From: Saccharicrinis sp963677245
Lineage (GTDB): Bacteria > Bacteroidota > Bacteroidia > Bacteroidales > Marinilabiliaceae
Direction of reading: 5' to 3'
Assembly: GCA_963677245.1 (NCBI GenBank)
Contig: OY781921.1
Location: forward strand, 2,294,001-2,358,000
DNA: 64,000 nucleotides
This document shows positions 8,345 through 17,449 of the stretch, piece by piece. Position numbers and translations under genes: made by a program. Each line of letters begins with the position of its first letter. Positions within the stretch are counted from its first letter, which is position 1. A model generated the notes under the pieces. That model did not search any database, was not told where the DNA came from, and saw only the letters and a list, made by a program, of their open reading frames with translations.

Positions 8345-9916
8345 ATGATTAATTCCCTCAAAATGAAAAACAAATTAAATATAGATATACCAGAAACACT
8401 TGAAGGTATTGGTAAAATAGAGCCTTATGAAGGAACTTTTACTAAATTAAAAAAAGGATGGATGGAAGAAATAACAGTTCCTCCACCCAACAAAGCAAAA
8501 ATGCCACATGCCAGTAAAATTTGCCCTACGCTTAAAGAAGCAATCATAAAAACCAATCCTAAAGACGGGATGACCATTTCATTCCATCACCACTTGAGAG
8601 GAGGCGACAACATTTTGGTTCCTTCCATGCAAATTTTAGCCGAATTAGGCATCAAAGATATTACATTAGCATCGAGTAGTTTGACCTCTGCTCATGAAGC
8701 TATTTTGCCATTTTTAAAAGACGGAACCATCACTCAGATTTACTCAAGCGGAATCCGAGGTGAACTTGGTAAGGCTATTGCTCAGGGTGTTTTACCAAAA
8801 CCATTTGTTATTCACTCTCATGGAGGTCGTGTACGTAGTGTGCACACTGGAAAAATCAAAATTGACCTGACCATTATTGCAGCTTCTGCTGCCGATGAAG
8901 AAGGAAATGCAACTGGAACTCATGGAAAATCGGCTTTTGGCTCTATGGGATACGCACCAATTGATTCTCGTTATGCCAAACAGGTAATTGTTGTTACAGA
9001 TAATTTGGTTGACTATCCTTGTGTACCTCAAACGGTAACGCAAAATTTTATTGATTATGTTGTTAAAGTGGATTCTATTGGAGACCCATCAAAAATAGCT
9101 GGAGATACTACTCGTATTACTAAAGCTCCAATGGATTTACAAATAGCACGACTTGCGGCTCAGGTTATCGAAAAGTCTGGTGAACTAAAAGAGGGATTCA
9201 GCTTTCAGGTTGGAGCCGGAGGAGCTTCATTAGCTGTAGCCAAGTACATCCGTAAAACGATGATTGAACAACAAATAAAAGGAAGCTTTATCCTTGGCGG
9301 TGTTACTTCTGTTGGCGTTGATATGCTTAATGAAGGTTTATTTCGCTCTATTTTCGACGTACAGTCATTCGATGCTGAGGTAAGTTCTTCCTTAATGAAT
9401 AATCCATATCATATAGAAATATCTGCAGGGCTTTACGCAAACCCTTTCAACTGTGGATGTATGACCAATAAGTTGGATATCGTTGTGCTTGGAGCTCTTG
9501 AAATTGACACCGATTTTAATGTGAATGTTATTACCGGATCAGAAGGCTATGTACGTGGAGCTTCCGGTGGACATAGCGATACAGCCTCTGGAGCTAACTT
9601 AACTGTAGTGGTTTGCCCTTCATTCAGAGGAAGAATTCCTATTGTAAAAGAAAAGGTACACACTATTGTTACTCCGGGTGAAAGTGTTGATGTGTTGGTT
9701 ACAGAAAGAGGAATTTGTGTTAATCCTAACAGACCTGAATTAAAACAAAGTCTGATAGATGGAGGAATTGCCATAAAGGATATTCATGATCTGGCTAAAG
9801 AAGTAGAAGGAATTACTGGAAAAGCGAAACCTATTGAAACAGCCGACAGAATTGTTGGTATTGTTGAATACCGCGATGGAACAGTTATCGATGTTATTCG
9901 TCAGGTTATAGATTAA
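8345..9916 (+). CDS. citF: Citrate lyase alpha subunit (citrate:acetyl-ACP transferase)
   Basis: CitF exchanges the acetyl group on CitD for citrate, giving citryl-ACP. The 523-residue protein matches the family throughout: TISFHHHLRGGDNILVP near residue 80, SSGIRGELGKAIAQG, VIHSHGGRVRS, and the glycine-rich GGHSDTASGANL region in the CoA-transferase-like C-terminal half. Two ATGs (8345 and 8363) could start it, and neither has a clear ribosome binding site. The length agrees with other CitF proteins. The citXG gene begins 5 bp after its stop. Confidence 0.92.
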   Translation: MINSLKMKNKLNIDIPETLEGIGKIEPYEGTFTKLKKGWMEEITVPPPNKAKMPHASKICPTLKEAIIKTNPKDGMTISFHHHLRGGDNILVPSMQILAELGIKDITLASSSLTSAHEAILPFLKDGTITQIYSSGIRGELGKAIAQGVLPKPFVIHSHGGRVRSVHTGKIKIDLTIIAASAADEEGNATGTHGKSAFGSMGYAPIDSRYAKQVIVVTDNLVDYPCVPQTVTQNFIDYVVKVDSIGDPSKIAGDTTRITKAPMDLQIARLAAQVIEKSGELKEGFSFQVGAGGASLAVAKYIRKTMIEQQIKGSFILGGVTSVGVDMLNEGLFRSIFDVQSFDAEVSSSLMNNPYHIEISAGLYANPFNCGCMTNKLDIVVLGALEIDTDFNVNVITGSEGYVRGASGGHSDTASGANLTVVVCPSFRGRIPIVKEKVHTIVTPGESVDVLVTERGICVNPNRPELKQSLIDGGIAIKDIHDLAKEVEGITGKAKPIETADRIVGIVEYRDGTVIDVIRQVID

Positions 9917-9921
9917 TTTGC

Positions 9922-11322
9922 ATGCAGGTTATTGACACTCATATAACAAATTTATTACACGCCCGGGAAACAAGGATGATACAAAAACTACAATTGACAC
10001 AAGGTGGGTATCACCTTGTGTCATTGCAGTTAAATATCCCTGGCTTACCTAAAACCAACGACTTACTAAAAGACTTTTTCAGCTTTGTAGATGAACGCTT
10101 TCAGGAGTTTTATCTTAGTAAAGGACATCTGCAAAGATGGCAAACCAAAGTCGTACGAACTGATTATTCAGGAGATTGGGCTATATTCCTTTTTAAGAGT
10201 AGAAGCATAGAAGCATCTACCTTAAAGGAAATAACTGAAGAATTTGAACAATCATTTGAACTTGGTAGGATTGTAGATTTGGATATTCTTGATAGTGATG
10301 GTTTTCCTGTTTCTTCAGGCAAAGCCAAAGCTTGTTTTATTTGCGGATCAGCGGCTGAGGAATGCCGAAAAACCAAACGACATAACATATTGGAAGTACG
10401 CCAAAGTATGTTGGATGCTATCCAAACGTTTCTTGACAAAAAAAACGACGAAAGCATCATTAATCAAATATCTGGATTTGCCACCTATGCACTTTTACTA
10501 GAAGTGTCTTTGAGTCCCAAACCAGGCTTAGTTTGCAGAAACTCTAACGGGGCACATACCGATATGGATTTTGCGACATTCGTTCAATCTACTGCAGTAT
10601 TGTCGCCATACTTTTTACAGATAGGCCAGCTAGCAAGCCAATTTAACGACAATGAGATATCCTCTGCCTTGCCTAAAATCAGGGAAATTGGATTAAGAAT
10701 GGAGAAGGCCATGCTACAAACTACCGGACATATCAATACACACAAAGGTGCCATATTTCTATTAGGGCTTAGCATATTTGCAATTGTTCGTGTAATTAAA
10801 TCTGGTTCAAAAGTTTCCGCATCAACATTTTCGACATATGTTCAGAATATAACTAAAGGTATTGTTGAAAAGGAACTCGCTGATATCAAAAAAGATTCAA
10901 CATTGACTCATGGTCAACAATGCTTTATTAAATATGGGATGATGGCTTCCGGAGCAAGAGGTGAAGCTGAATTTGGAATGCCCACAGTAATGAATCATGG
11001 AATTCCAGTATTAAATTGTCTTGCTGATAAAGAATTAAACCATTACAATGATAAAGAATTAAACGACATCCTCACTCCTGTATTACTAAGGATTATCTCG
11101 GCAAATAGTGACACGAATGTTTTGTACAGAAAAGATTTACATGCCTTAGAAACACTCAAACAAAAAGCTCAATTGGCATTAGACAATTGGTTAAAAGGTA
11201 ATAAGATACCATACAAAGAGTTATGCGAATGGTGTTCACAAGAAGGTATATCTCCTGGAGGATCAGCTGATTTATTAGCTGTTACTATATTATTACATCA
11301 ATGCATACAAACGTTTAGCTAA
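9922..11322 (+). CDS. citXG: CitXG fusion: prosthetic-group transferase and precursor synthase
   Basis: This single protein makes and attaches the citrate lyase prosthetic group. Residues about 1-165 are CitX (phosphoribosyl-dephospho-CoA transferase, with the RLCF-type AKACFICGSAAEECRKTKRH stretch). Residues about 180-460 are CitG (triphosphoribosyl-dephospho-CoA synthase), shown by SLSPKPGLVCRNSNGAHTDM, NTHKGAIF, ASGARGEAEFG and SPGGSADLLAVT. The fusion is known from other bacteria such as Haemophilus; here it keeps both active regions. It sits between citF (5 bp) and citC (8 bp). Confidence 0.9.
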   Translation: MQVIDTHITNLLHARETRMIQKLQLTQGGYHLVSLQLNIPGLPKTNDLLKDFFSFVDERFQEFYLSKGHLQRWQTKVVRTDYSGDWAIFLFKSRSIEASTLKEITEEFEQSFELGRIVDLDILDSDGFPVSSGKAKACFICGSAAEECRKTKRHNILEVRQSMLDAIQTFLDKKNDESIINQISGFATYALLLEVSLSPKPGLVCRNSNGAHTDMDFATFVQSTAVLSPYFLQIGQLASQFNDNEISSALPKIREIGLRMEKAMLQTTGHINTHKGAIFLLGLSIFAIVRVIKSGSKVSASTFSTYVQNITKGIVEKELADIKKDSTLTHGQQCFIKYGMMASGARGEAEFGMPTVMNHGIPVLNCLADKELNHYNDKELNDILTPVLLRIISANSDTNVLYRKDLHALETLKQKAQLALDNWLKGNKIPYKELCEWCSQEGISPGGSADLLAVTILLHQCIQTFS

Positions 11323-11330
11323 ACAGTATA

Positions 11331-12407
11331 ATGATAGAGAATTCCGATTTCAGAATAGAAGAGGCTGACTTAAGCTGTAAATTTGATGTTGCGCTTATAC
11401 ATCAGTTTATGCAACCACTAGGTTTTGATTTTGATGAAAAAGAGGTTGAGTATTCGGTGATATTATATACACTCAATGATGATATTGTAGGCGTTGGATC
11501 ATGTCAGGGTAATATTTTAAAATATGTAGCGGTCGCGTCTCATTACCGTGAATCAGGTGCTTTTGCACATATTGTCACTTATCTCACGGAGCATATTATG
11601 GAAACCTATCAAAAGGCATTTGTTTTTACACGACCTTATAATATTCCTCGTTTTGGAGGCTTGGGATATAACCATATAGCTTCAGCTCCTCCTTTAATAT
11701 CTGTTCTTGAATTTGGTTATAAGTCCATCAACGATTACAAAACCTATTTGCAAAGCATTAAAAGCAAAAACGAAGAAAAGCAAGCCGCATCTCTTGTAAT
11801 GAATTGCAATCCTTTTACCCTTGGGCATCAATATTTGATAGAAAAAGCTGCTTCCGAAAACGAAATCGTTTATTTATTTGTAGTTGAAACAGATCGGTCT
11901 GTATTTTCATTTAAAGACCGATTTGAAATGATTAAACTGGGAACTTCTCATCTGGACAATGTTATCCTTGTAAAAGGAGGTGATTATGTGGTTTCATGTG
12001 CCACTTTCCCTAATTATTTTCTTAAAAGTGAATCGGCCAATGCTGTTACTAGAAAGCAGGCCGAATTAGACCTAAATATTTTTGCACAACATTTAGCTCC
12101 TGTTTTAAATATTAAAAAACGCTATGTTGGAACAGAAAACTACTGCTCAACAACAAGTGTTTACAATAAAGTAATGAAAAAAGTTTTACCTAGTCATGGA
12201 ATTGAACTAGTTGAGGTACAACGAAAAGAAATTAGTAATTCTTCCAATGATTTAATCAGCGCGAGTAAAGTAAGAGAAGCGATTAAAACAAAAGAAACAG
12301 ATACATTAAATGCCTTACTTCCTCAATCCAGTTTAGGATATATTAATTCAAATGGCTTGATGGATGAGATAAAACAAGAACTACAAAGCTGTAATTCGAG
12401 GCATTAA
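11331..12407 (+). CDS. citC: [Citrate (pro-3S)-lyase] ligase
   Basis: CitC acetylates the thiol of the CitD prosthetic group with acetate and ATP, switching the lyase on. The 358-residue protein has an N-terminal GNAT-like part (about residues 1-135, including VASHYRESGAFAHIV) and a C-terminal nucleotidyl-transferase domain with NCNPFTLGHQYLIEKA at about residues 157-172 and the ISASKVREAI motif near residue 305. It closes the operon D-E-F-XG-C. No citrate transporter, oxaloacetate decarboxylase or CitAB sensor pair is adjacent, so citrate uptake and oxaloacetate use must be encoded elsewhere. Confidence 0.9.
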   Translation: MIENSDFRIEEADLSCKFDVALIHQFMQPLGFDFDEKEVEYSVILYTLNDDIVGVGSCQGNILKYVAVASHYRESGAFAHIVTYLTEHIMETYQKAFVFTRPYNIPRFGGLGYNHIASAPPLISVLEFGYKSINDYKTYLQSIKSKNEEKQAASLVMNCNPFTLGHQYLIEKAASENEIVYLFVVETDRSVFSFKDRFEMIKLGTSHLDNVILVKGGDYVVSCATFPNYFLKSESANAVTRKQAELDLNIFAQHLAPVLNIKKRYVGTENYCSTTSVYNKVMKKVLPSHGIELVEVQRKEISNSSNDLISASKVREAIKTKETDTLNALLPQSSLGYINSNGLMDEIKQELQSCNSRH

Positions 12408-12436
12408 ACTACTTTTTAAAAATATCTATTTTTTTT

Positions 12437-12466
12437 GTTGTATAATTCAATATTTTTCTATCTTTG
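12437..12466 (+). promoter_or_regulatory. Promoter of the tRNA-Arg gene
   Basis: TATCTTTG at 12459-12466 matches the Bacteroidetes -7 element TAnnTTTG exactly. TTTG/GTTG at 12434-12440 lies at about the right spacing for the -33 element. It is 30 bp before the mature tRNA end. Confidence 0.7.
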
Positions 12467-12495
12467 CATCGCCTTTGAAAAAAGGACATAAGGAT

Positions 12496-12569
12496 GGTCT
12501 CGTAGCTCAGTTGGATAGAGCAACAGCCTTCTAAGCTGTGGGTCGCAGGTTCGAATCCTGCCGGGATCA
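12496..12569 (+). tRNA. tRNA-Arg (anticodon TCT)
   Basis: The cloverleaf folds completely: acceptor GGTCTCG pairs with CGGGATC, D-arm GCTC-AGTTGGATA-GAGC, anticodon stem ACAGC/GCTGT with loop CTTCTAA, and T-arm GCAGG-TTCGAAT-CCTGC. The discriminator is A and CCA is not encoded. The anticodon TCT (12530-12532) reads AGA. A tyrosine recombinase lies 300 bp downstream, so the 3' end is the likely attachment region of the following element. Confidence 0.97.
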
Positions 12570-12592
12570 CGAAAAGAGAAAAAAAGAAAAGC

Positions 12593-12632
12593 AAAAGCCT
12601 TTAAATCGCATGATTTAAAGGCTTTTTTGTTT
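12593..12632 (+). terminator. Rho-independent terminator after tRNA-Arg
   Basis: AAAAGCCTTTAAATC (12593-12607) and GATTTAAAGGCTTTT (12612-12626) form a perfect 15-bp stem with a 4-base loop, followed by T-rich sequence. Confidence 0.9.
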
Positions 12633-12670
12633 TTTATTAAATCAAATCAAACCAATATAAAACGATTTTC

Positions 12671-12758
12671 CAGTGAGTAATTGGTGAGTAAGATAAATTC
12701 AATAAATTTACTCACCAGAAATCCAATAAACCCCTGATTCCATTTAACATACAGGGGT
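12671..12758. repeat. Clustered GTGAGTAA repeats and an ACCCCTG inverted repeat before the integrase
   Basis: GTGAGTAA occurs directly twice (12673-12680 and 12684-12691) and once inverted (12708-12715). The inner pair extends to a perfect 10-bp inverted repeat, TGGTGAGTAA/TTACTCACCA. A second inverted repeat, ACCCCTG (12730-12736) and CAGGGGT (12752-12758), follows. The place, between the tRNA and the integrase, suits arm-type integrase sites or an operator. This is inference. Confidence 0.5.
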
Positions 12759-12870
12759 GTAAATTTTAAAATAGGTCATCTTTTTTGATTGATATTGATA
12801 TAGTTTGGTTAAAATTCTTTGATGCCATAACAAGAAATAAACCATGTAACTACAATCAAAAACAAAAATT

Positions 12871-14133
12871 ATGACCACGACATCATTTAATGTTTCTTTT
12901 GTTTCTAGGATAAACAAAAAAAATAAGGAGACTGCTAACATCTTTTGCAGAATACAAGCAAACGGCCAAAGAGTTGAGTTTTGCTTGGTAAAAAGTATCC
13001 CTAAAGATTCATGGGTATCTAAAAAGGAAAGTTTTAATCATACCTATAAAGATTTCCGGAAAACTAACTTGTTTATTGCCCAGGTTAAGTCTAAAATTAT
13101 TGACATTCACAGAAGACTTACCTTAGAAGAGAAACTCATTACACCTTTAATTTTAAAAAATCACTATTTAGGTAAATCTGAAGAAAAAGGTAAAACATTA
13201 TCTTTTCTAATTGATTACCACTATAAAACTCAAAATTCTGTATTAAGTTCAGGTACGCTGGCTCACTACAAAACAACACAGCGATATTTAACTGAATTTC
13301 TACACCAGATCAAGAGGGTCGATAATATCCTACTAAAAGAGATCGACTATAAATTTATTACAGAATTTGAGGCATTCCTAAGAACTTATCAACCAACAGA
13401 CCATCAAAGAACGATGTCTCATAATGTTATAATGAAGCATTTAACTCGAATAAGGAAATTATTGAATTTGGCTTCAAAATTAGAATGGATAGATAAAAAC
13501 CCATTTGATCGTTTCCCCATAACTTACACAAAGGTTGATAGAGGGTATCTTACAGAATTAGAACTAAAAACAATTATCTCAAAAGAAATTAAGATAGAAC
13601 GACTATGTTTTATTCGAGATCTTTTTGTTTTCTCTTGTTATACTGGTTTATCATTTATAGATGTAAATAAGCTTAAACCGGAAAATATTTCATTAGATAT
13701 CGATGGCGAATATTGGATAAATACCAAACGTCAGAAAACAGAAATTTCCATTCAGATCCCACTTTTACCAATTGCTTTTGATATTATAAACAAATACAAG
13801 AATCACCCTAAGGCAATTCATCACAATTTAGTATTCCCTCCAATCAGCAATCAAAAACTAAATAGTTATCTGAAGGAGTTAGCCGACATTTGCAGTATTA
13901 ACAAAAACCTTACTTTTCATTTGGCTCGACACACTTTCGCTACTACAGTAACATTAAGCAATGGTGTTCCTATTGAAACCGTAAGCAAAATACTAGGCCA
14001 TACTAAATTATCAACAACGATGCTTTACGCACGCGTTCTCAAACAAAAAATCAGTAGTGATATGTTTGACTTAAGACAGAAACTAAAATCGAAAGATAGT
14101 GATTCAAACTCTTCATATTCTGTAGGCTCTTAG
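12871..14133 (+). CDS. Tyrosine recombinase (integrase), Bacteroidetes type
   Basis: This integrase would insert and excise the element at the tRNA-Arg locus. The 420-residue protein has an arm-binding N-terminal domain (about residues 1-95), a SAM-like core-binding domain (about 105-215) and a catalytic domain. HLARHTFATT places the His/Arg pair at residues 350 and 353, LGHTKLSTTMLYARV contains the third-box His, and the nucleophile is Tyr 386. The first catalytic Arg is missing: CYTGLSF has Ser at about residue 261. The same replacement is known in IntDOT of CTnDOT, so this is expected in the family rather than inactivating. It reads away from the tRNA, and a repeat cluster lies upstream. 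Confidence 0.92.
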   Translation: MTTTSFNVSFVSRINKKNKETANIFCRIQANGQRVEFCLVKSIPKDSWVSKKESFNHTYKDFRKTNLFIAQVKSKIIDIHRRLTLEEKLITPLILKNHYLGKSEEKGKTLSFLIDYHYKTQNSVLSSGTLAHYKTTQRYLTEFLHQIKRVDNILLKEIDYKFITEFEAFLRTYQPTDHQRTMSHNVIMKHLTRIRKLLNLASKLEWIDKNPFDRFPITYTKVDRGYLTELELKTIISKEIKIERLCFIRDLFVFSCYTGLSFIDVNKLKPENISLDIDGEYWINTKRQKTEISIQIPLLPIAFDIINKYKNHPKAIHHNLVFPPISNQKLNSYLKELADICSINKNLTFHLARHTFATTVTLSNGVPIETVSKILGHTKLSTTMLYARVLKQKISSDMFDLRQKLKSKDSDSNSSYSVGS

Positions 14134-14318
14134 CTAACAACTCGTCTATTAAAATTTTTAAAACTTAATCCTGTCTTGTATTCGTTAATTAAAACATGGC
14201 TAGATTATTGTATCAACATAATATTTAAATTAAAAAGCTGATATTTAAATACTTTCGTATAACAATTCTTAGTTTTTTAAGTATAAATAAGAGTAAACAG
14301 CTTAGAACCATTAACCAA

Positions 14319-15470
14319 ATGTCATACCTCTTTAATGAATTCGAAAGAATAGTTTTCTTAATGAACAACCCTAACGGTGATGATCATCCAAAATTAATTT
14401 GTTCTTTAATAGACAAGGAATTAGTTCGCTTTAAGGAAGGAGAAGTACTTTATGAGCACAAATTATTAAAACTTGCCGGTTCTCGTCATGCCCCTAAAAT
14501 TCTAAAACACAATATCCGTCTTCACCAATCCAGTTCTATTCGCATTGTAAATGAACTAGAAAGGTTCATGCTGCATGAAGACCTAAATAGTAAACAAACA
14601 GACACGATTCATCAATGCATCGATTTGCTAATTAATCTATTAGATTTCTTATGCACACAATTCAAATCTCTTTTCGATGAAAAAGAGAAAATTCCAAATA
14701 TCATTTTCAAAAGATATCAAGATCAAATTAAAGCATTACTACCTGATTTTGAAAACTATGATAATGGTTTAATAGATATCAAAGCTTTATATTACCCCTT
14801 CATAGAATTTCAATTTAAGAAGACAAACACCTATACTTTCAGAAAAGCTTGTTACCTATTTGAAACCTTAAATAAGGTAAATGAAAGTCTGGTAAAATCA
14901 GGTAATTCCATTAAGCTTATCTATACATTTATTGCTTACAATTTGAATTCTGCAAAAATATATGATTATATCATTGAACTCATTGTTGACCAGTTGGGCA
15001 TGAGATCCTGTAAATCAGAACGATTAAGAAGATTAAAGTATCTGGATAAATTACTTACGCAAATCGTAGTATTAACACCTAAAGGCCTTAAGTCTCAAAA
15101 ACCAACATTAAAAGATTCAATTGGCAACTGGATTCAAAAAGAGATCAGTTTTTACAATTATGATTTTCACCTACAAAGTGGTTTGTTACCTGAGGTGCCT
15201 AGGCTAAATGAAGATCTAAAGCAAACTCGAATTAAAACGAACTTATCTGTAGGACAACTAGCATGTTTTGTCAAACAGCTTATAGAAGTAGGTGTAATAG
15301 AAGCTAAAAATCAAAATGATATATTAAAGCATTTTTCATCTAGCTATCCCTCAAAAAACAGTACAGACATTTCTGAGAAAAGCTTTACCAACAAGTTCTT
15401 TAATGTAGATAATACCACCTCTGAAAAAACAAGACAAATTTTTCTAAAATTGTTTAGATCTATAAACTAG
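14319..15470 (+). CDS. RteC-like protein of an integrative element
   Basis: This 383-residue soluble protein has no signal peptide or membrane segment. Its C-terminal third (about residues 300-383: LSVGQLACFVKQLIEVGVIE, then a helical stretch ending SEKTRQIFLKLF) resembles the winged-helix-like end of RteC, the excision regulator of Bacteroides conjugative transposons. The N-terminal two thirds are helix-rich and unrecognised. RteC-type proteins activate excision genes, and the next gene is an excisionase-like protein, so a role in control of excision or replication is plausible. The family assignment is by motif memory only. Confidence 0.55.
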   Translation: MSYLFNEFERIVFLMNNPNGDDHPKLICSLIDKELVRFKEGEVLYEHKLLKLAGSRHAPKILKHNIRLHQSSSIRIVNELERFMLHEDLNSKQTDTIHQCIDLLINLLDFLCTQFKSLFDEKEKIPNIIFKRYQDQIKALLPDFENYDNGLIDIKALYYPFIEFQFKKTNTYTFRKACYLFETLNKVNESLVKSGNSIKLIYTFIAYNLNSAKIYDYIIELIVDQLGMRSCKSERLRRLKYLDKLLTQIVVLTPKGLKSQKPTLKDSIGNWIQKEISFYNYDFHLQSGLLPEVPRLNEDLKQTRIKTNLSVGQLACFVKQLIEVGVIEAKNQNDILKHFSSSYPSKNSTDISEKSFTNKFFNVDNTTSEKTRQIFLKLFRSIN

Positions 15471-15586
15471 ATCTTCATTTCCAGATTAATAATTTTCCAG
15501 CCTATTCTTTATTTAAATCGTAATTTTTTTAGGGTCTTAAAAAAAAATATTTCGCTGTAACGCATTGATAATCTATGGGGTGATTG

Positions 15587-15602
15587 GGGGTGGTACCACC
15601 CC
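15587..15602. promoter_or_regulatory. Perfect 16-bp palindrome before the HTH gene
   Basis: GGGGTGGTACCACCCC is a perfect palindrome in otherwise very AT-rich DNA, 65 bp before the start of the excisionase-like gene. It could be an operator for that HTH protein or an iteron-like replication site. Neither is shown. Confidence 0.5.
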
Positions 15603-15666
15603 TAACCACTGTTTTTGTATTTCTTTTCTAATTTCCTTTGTGTCATATCAATATCAATCAAAAATT

Positions 15667-15984
15667 ATGGCAACAGAATTAGAAAGAATCGCGAACACAT
15701 CAAAAAATAAAATGTATCGTGAGCAAATTATTACAACAGACGATTTAAGAGAGTTTAAAATTGAACTTTTAGCAGACATTGAAAAGCTGCTTAAACAAAA
15801 CTCCGGTTCACAGCAAAAGAAATGGTTAAAATCCTATGAAGTAAAAGAGCTTCTGAATATTTCACCAGGTACGCTGCAACATCTTCGCGTTAATGGCACA
15901 CTTCCATACACTAAAATTGGAGGTACCATTTACTATGATTACAACGATATCCAACAAATGATATCAGACAATAAGTGTCAGTAA
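15667..15984 (+). CDS. Excisionase-like helix-turn-helix protein
   Basis: This is a small DNA-binding protein of 105 residues from ATG 15667. The C-terminal half (KKWLKSYEVKELLNISPGTL, then LPYTKIGGTIYYDYNDIQQM) is the HTH_17/MerR-type fold used by excisionases and by element regulators in Bacteroidetes. The N-terminal half is a charged helix that may dimerise. The frame could be extended to 15565, but that part translates the palindrome region and has no family character, so the later start is chosen. Its place between the integrase/RteC-like genes and the replication genes suggests control of excision or replication. Confidence 0.8.
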   Translation: MATELERIANTSKNKMYREQIITTDDLREFKIELLADIEKLLKQNSGSQQKKWLKSYEVKELLNISPGTLQHLRVNGTLPYTKIGGTIYYDYNDIQQMISDNKCQ

Positions 15985-16008
15985 CCTAAGAAATCTTACA
16001 GATGTTCC

Positions 16009-16695
16009 ATGAACTACATCCGGCATCAAAACAATGTATTCGCCAAGATGGATGCCATTGATAAAATAAGGCCACTTCATATCAGTCTTTACTTGGCTCT
16101 ATTTCGACTATGGAACAAATACCGTTTTAAAAATCCAATCACCATTAACCGTCAAGAAGTAATGAAAATGGCAAAAATTGGCTCTCCAAACACCTATACA
16201 AAGGCATTAAAGGACTTAGAGCTTTATGGTTTTATTAGGTATCATCCCTCATTCGATCCACATATGGGATCTAACGTTTACCTGTACACTTTTGATACAG
16301 GTACCTGTACACTACCTGTATCAAAAGTGATACCTTATAATAAACATATAAACAATACACTCTCTAATAACGAAGATCAAATTTCAATTGATAATAAAAT
16401 GAATCAGATAAATAGTTCAAAAAAACAATTCAAAGTTCCACCTCTGGAACACATCAAAATCTATTTCCAGCAAAAAGGTTATGACAAAACCGAAGCAGAG
16501 CGTTTTTTCAATTATTACGAAAGTAATGGATGGATGGTTGGAGGTCGTAGCAAAATGAAAGATTGGAAAGCTGCAGCGCGAAACTGGATGCTCAACATAC
16601 AAAAGTTTCAAACCTCATCACCCAACCCAAAGGTATCTCAAACCCCAAAAATCAAAAAGCCATTTCAAGGTAATAATTACCAGGAACCTCTTTAA
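16009..16695 (+). CDS. Phage-type replication initiator / replisome organizer
   Basis: The 228-residue protein has an N-terminal winged-helix part (about residues 10-85, including NRQEVMKMAKIGSPNTYTKALKDLELYGFI) and a C-terminal segment, FFNYYESNGWMVGG followed by MKDWKAAARNWM, that I recognise from phage replication organizers of the DnaD/O-protein kind. Such proteins bind the element origin and bring in the helicase. The next gene, 5 bp downstream, is a DnaC-like ATPase, which is the usual partner. A Ser/Asn/Pro-rich tail ends the protein. Confidence 0.7.
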   Translation: MNYIRHQNNVFAKMDAIDKIRPLHISLYLALFRLWNKYRFKNPITINRQEVMKMAKIGSPNTYTKALKDLELYGFIRYHPSFDPHMGSNVYLYTFDTGTCTLPVSKVIPYNKHINNTLSNNEDQISIDNKMNQINSSKKQFKVPPLEHIKIYFQQKGYDKTEAERFFNYYESNGWMVGGRSKMKDWKAAARNWMLNIQKFQTSSPNPKVSQTPKIKKPFQGNNYQEPL

Positions 16696-16700
16696 ACCGA

Positions 16701-17354
16701 ATGATAATGTTCTATACAATTCAAAACAATCTAATCATTTACAACTTTGAAAAAAGCCTGGAATTCATAACTAAAAAAGGTAAAGAAATCTATGGCCTAA
16801 AATTCAAACTCTTTGAAGAAGATATGCCAATAATCCGCAAACTATTCGCGTATATGATTCGAGATGAAGAAAACGCAATTAAACAAGGTTTAAGCCTTCA
16901 AAAGGGAATAATGCTATGTGGTCCGGTTGGTGCCGGCAAAACCTCTCTAATGCATCTATTAAGGCTAATATTACCCGAGCCAAGAAGCTATATGATTAAA
17001 TCATGTAGAGACATAAGTTTCGAATTTCATAAAGATGGCTATGAAGTGATTCACCGATATAGCAAAAAGTCTTTTGCCTTTTCTCCAGGAAATAAAATTC
17101 CAAAATCCATATGCTTCGATGATTTAGGAGCAGAACAAAACCTAAAACATTTTGGTAACGAATGCAATGTAATTTCAGAAATCCTTCTATCAAGATACGA
17201 TCTTTTTATATCAGATGGATTGGTAACACACATTACCACCAACCTAAATGCATCAGAAATAGAAAAGCAGTATGGTTTAAGAGTTCGAAGTCGACTCAGG
17301 GAAATGATGAATGTGATTTCATTTCCCAATGAGGCTATGGATAAGCGTGCTTGA
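16701..17354 (+). CDS. DnaC-like AAA+ ATPase (helicase loader)
   Basis: This protein probably loads the replicative helicase at the element origin. Of 217 residues, Walker A is GPVGAGKT at 74-81 and Walker B is ICFDDLG at 137-143. A sensor-like threonine stretch, THITTNLNASEIEKQYG, and an arginine-finger-like RVRSRLREM follow, which is the pattern of DnaC/IstB-type loaders. It lies 5 bp after the replication initiator, so the two are co-translated. Starts at 16701 and 16707 are both possible. Confidence 0.8.
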   Translation: MIMFYTIQNNLIIYNFEKSLEFITKKGKEIYGLKFKLFEEDMPIIRKLFAYMIRDEENAIKQGLSLQKGIMLCGPVGAGKTSLMHLLRLILPEPRSYMIKSCRDISFEFHKDGYEVIHRYSKKSFAFSPGNKIPKSICFDDLGAEQNLKHFGNECNVISEILLSRYDLFISDGLVTHITTNLNASEIEKQYGLRVRSRLREMMNVISFPNEAMDKRA

Positions 17355-17449
17355 TAAATACTATTTCAATGTTCTTATAATCACGAAACATCTTTCTATC
17401 CGAAAACTATTGCCGAATTGTATGTAATCATTAAATCAAAAGTAAACGC

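Noticed and set aside
12871..14133. Loss of the first catalytic Arg as a sign of a dead integrase
   Set aside because: The Ser replacement is known in active IntDOT-type recombinases of Bacteroidetes, so it is not taken as inactivation.
14240..14320. Repeated TATTTAAAT-like AT-rich words before the RteC-like gene
   Set aside because: Too simple and too short to be told from general AT richness; no CRISPR array or regular repeat was found anywhere in the window.
15565..15666. N-terminal extension of the excisionase-like protein
   Set aside because: It translates the GC palindrome and AT-rich leader; homologous proteins begin near the ATG at 15667.
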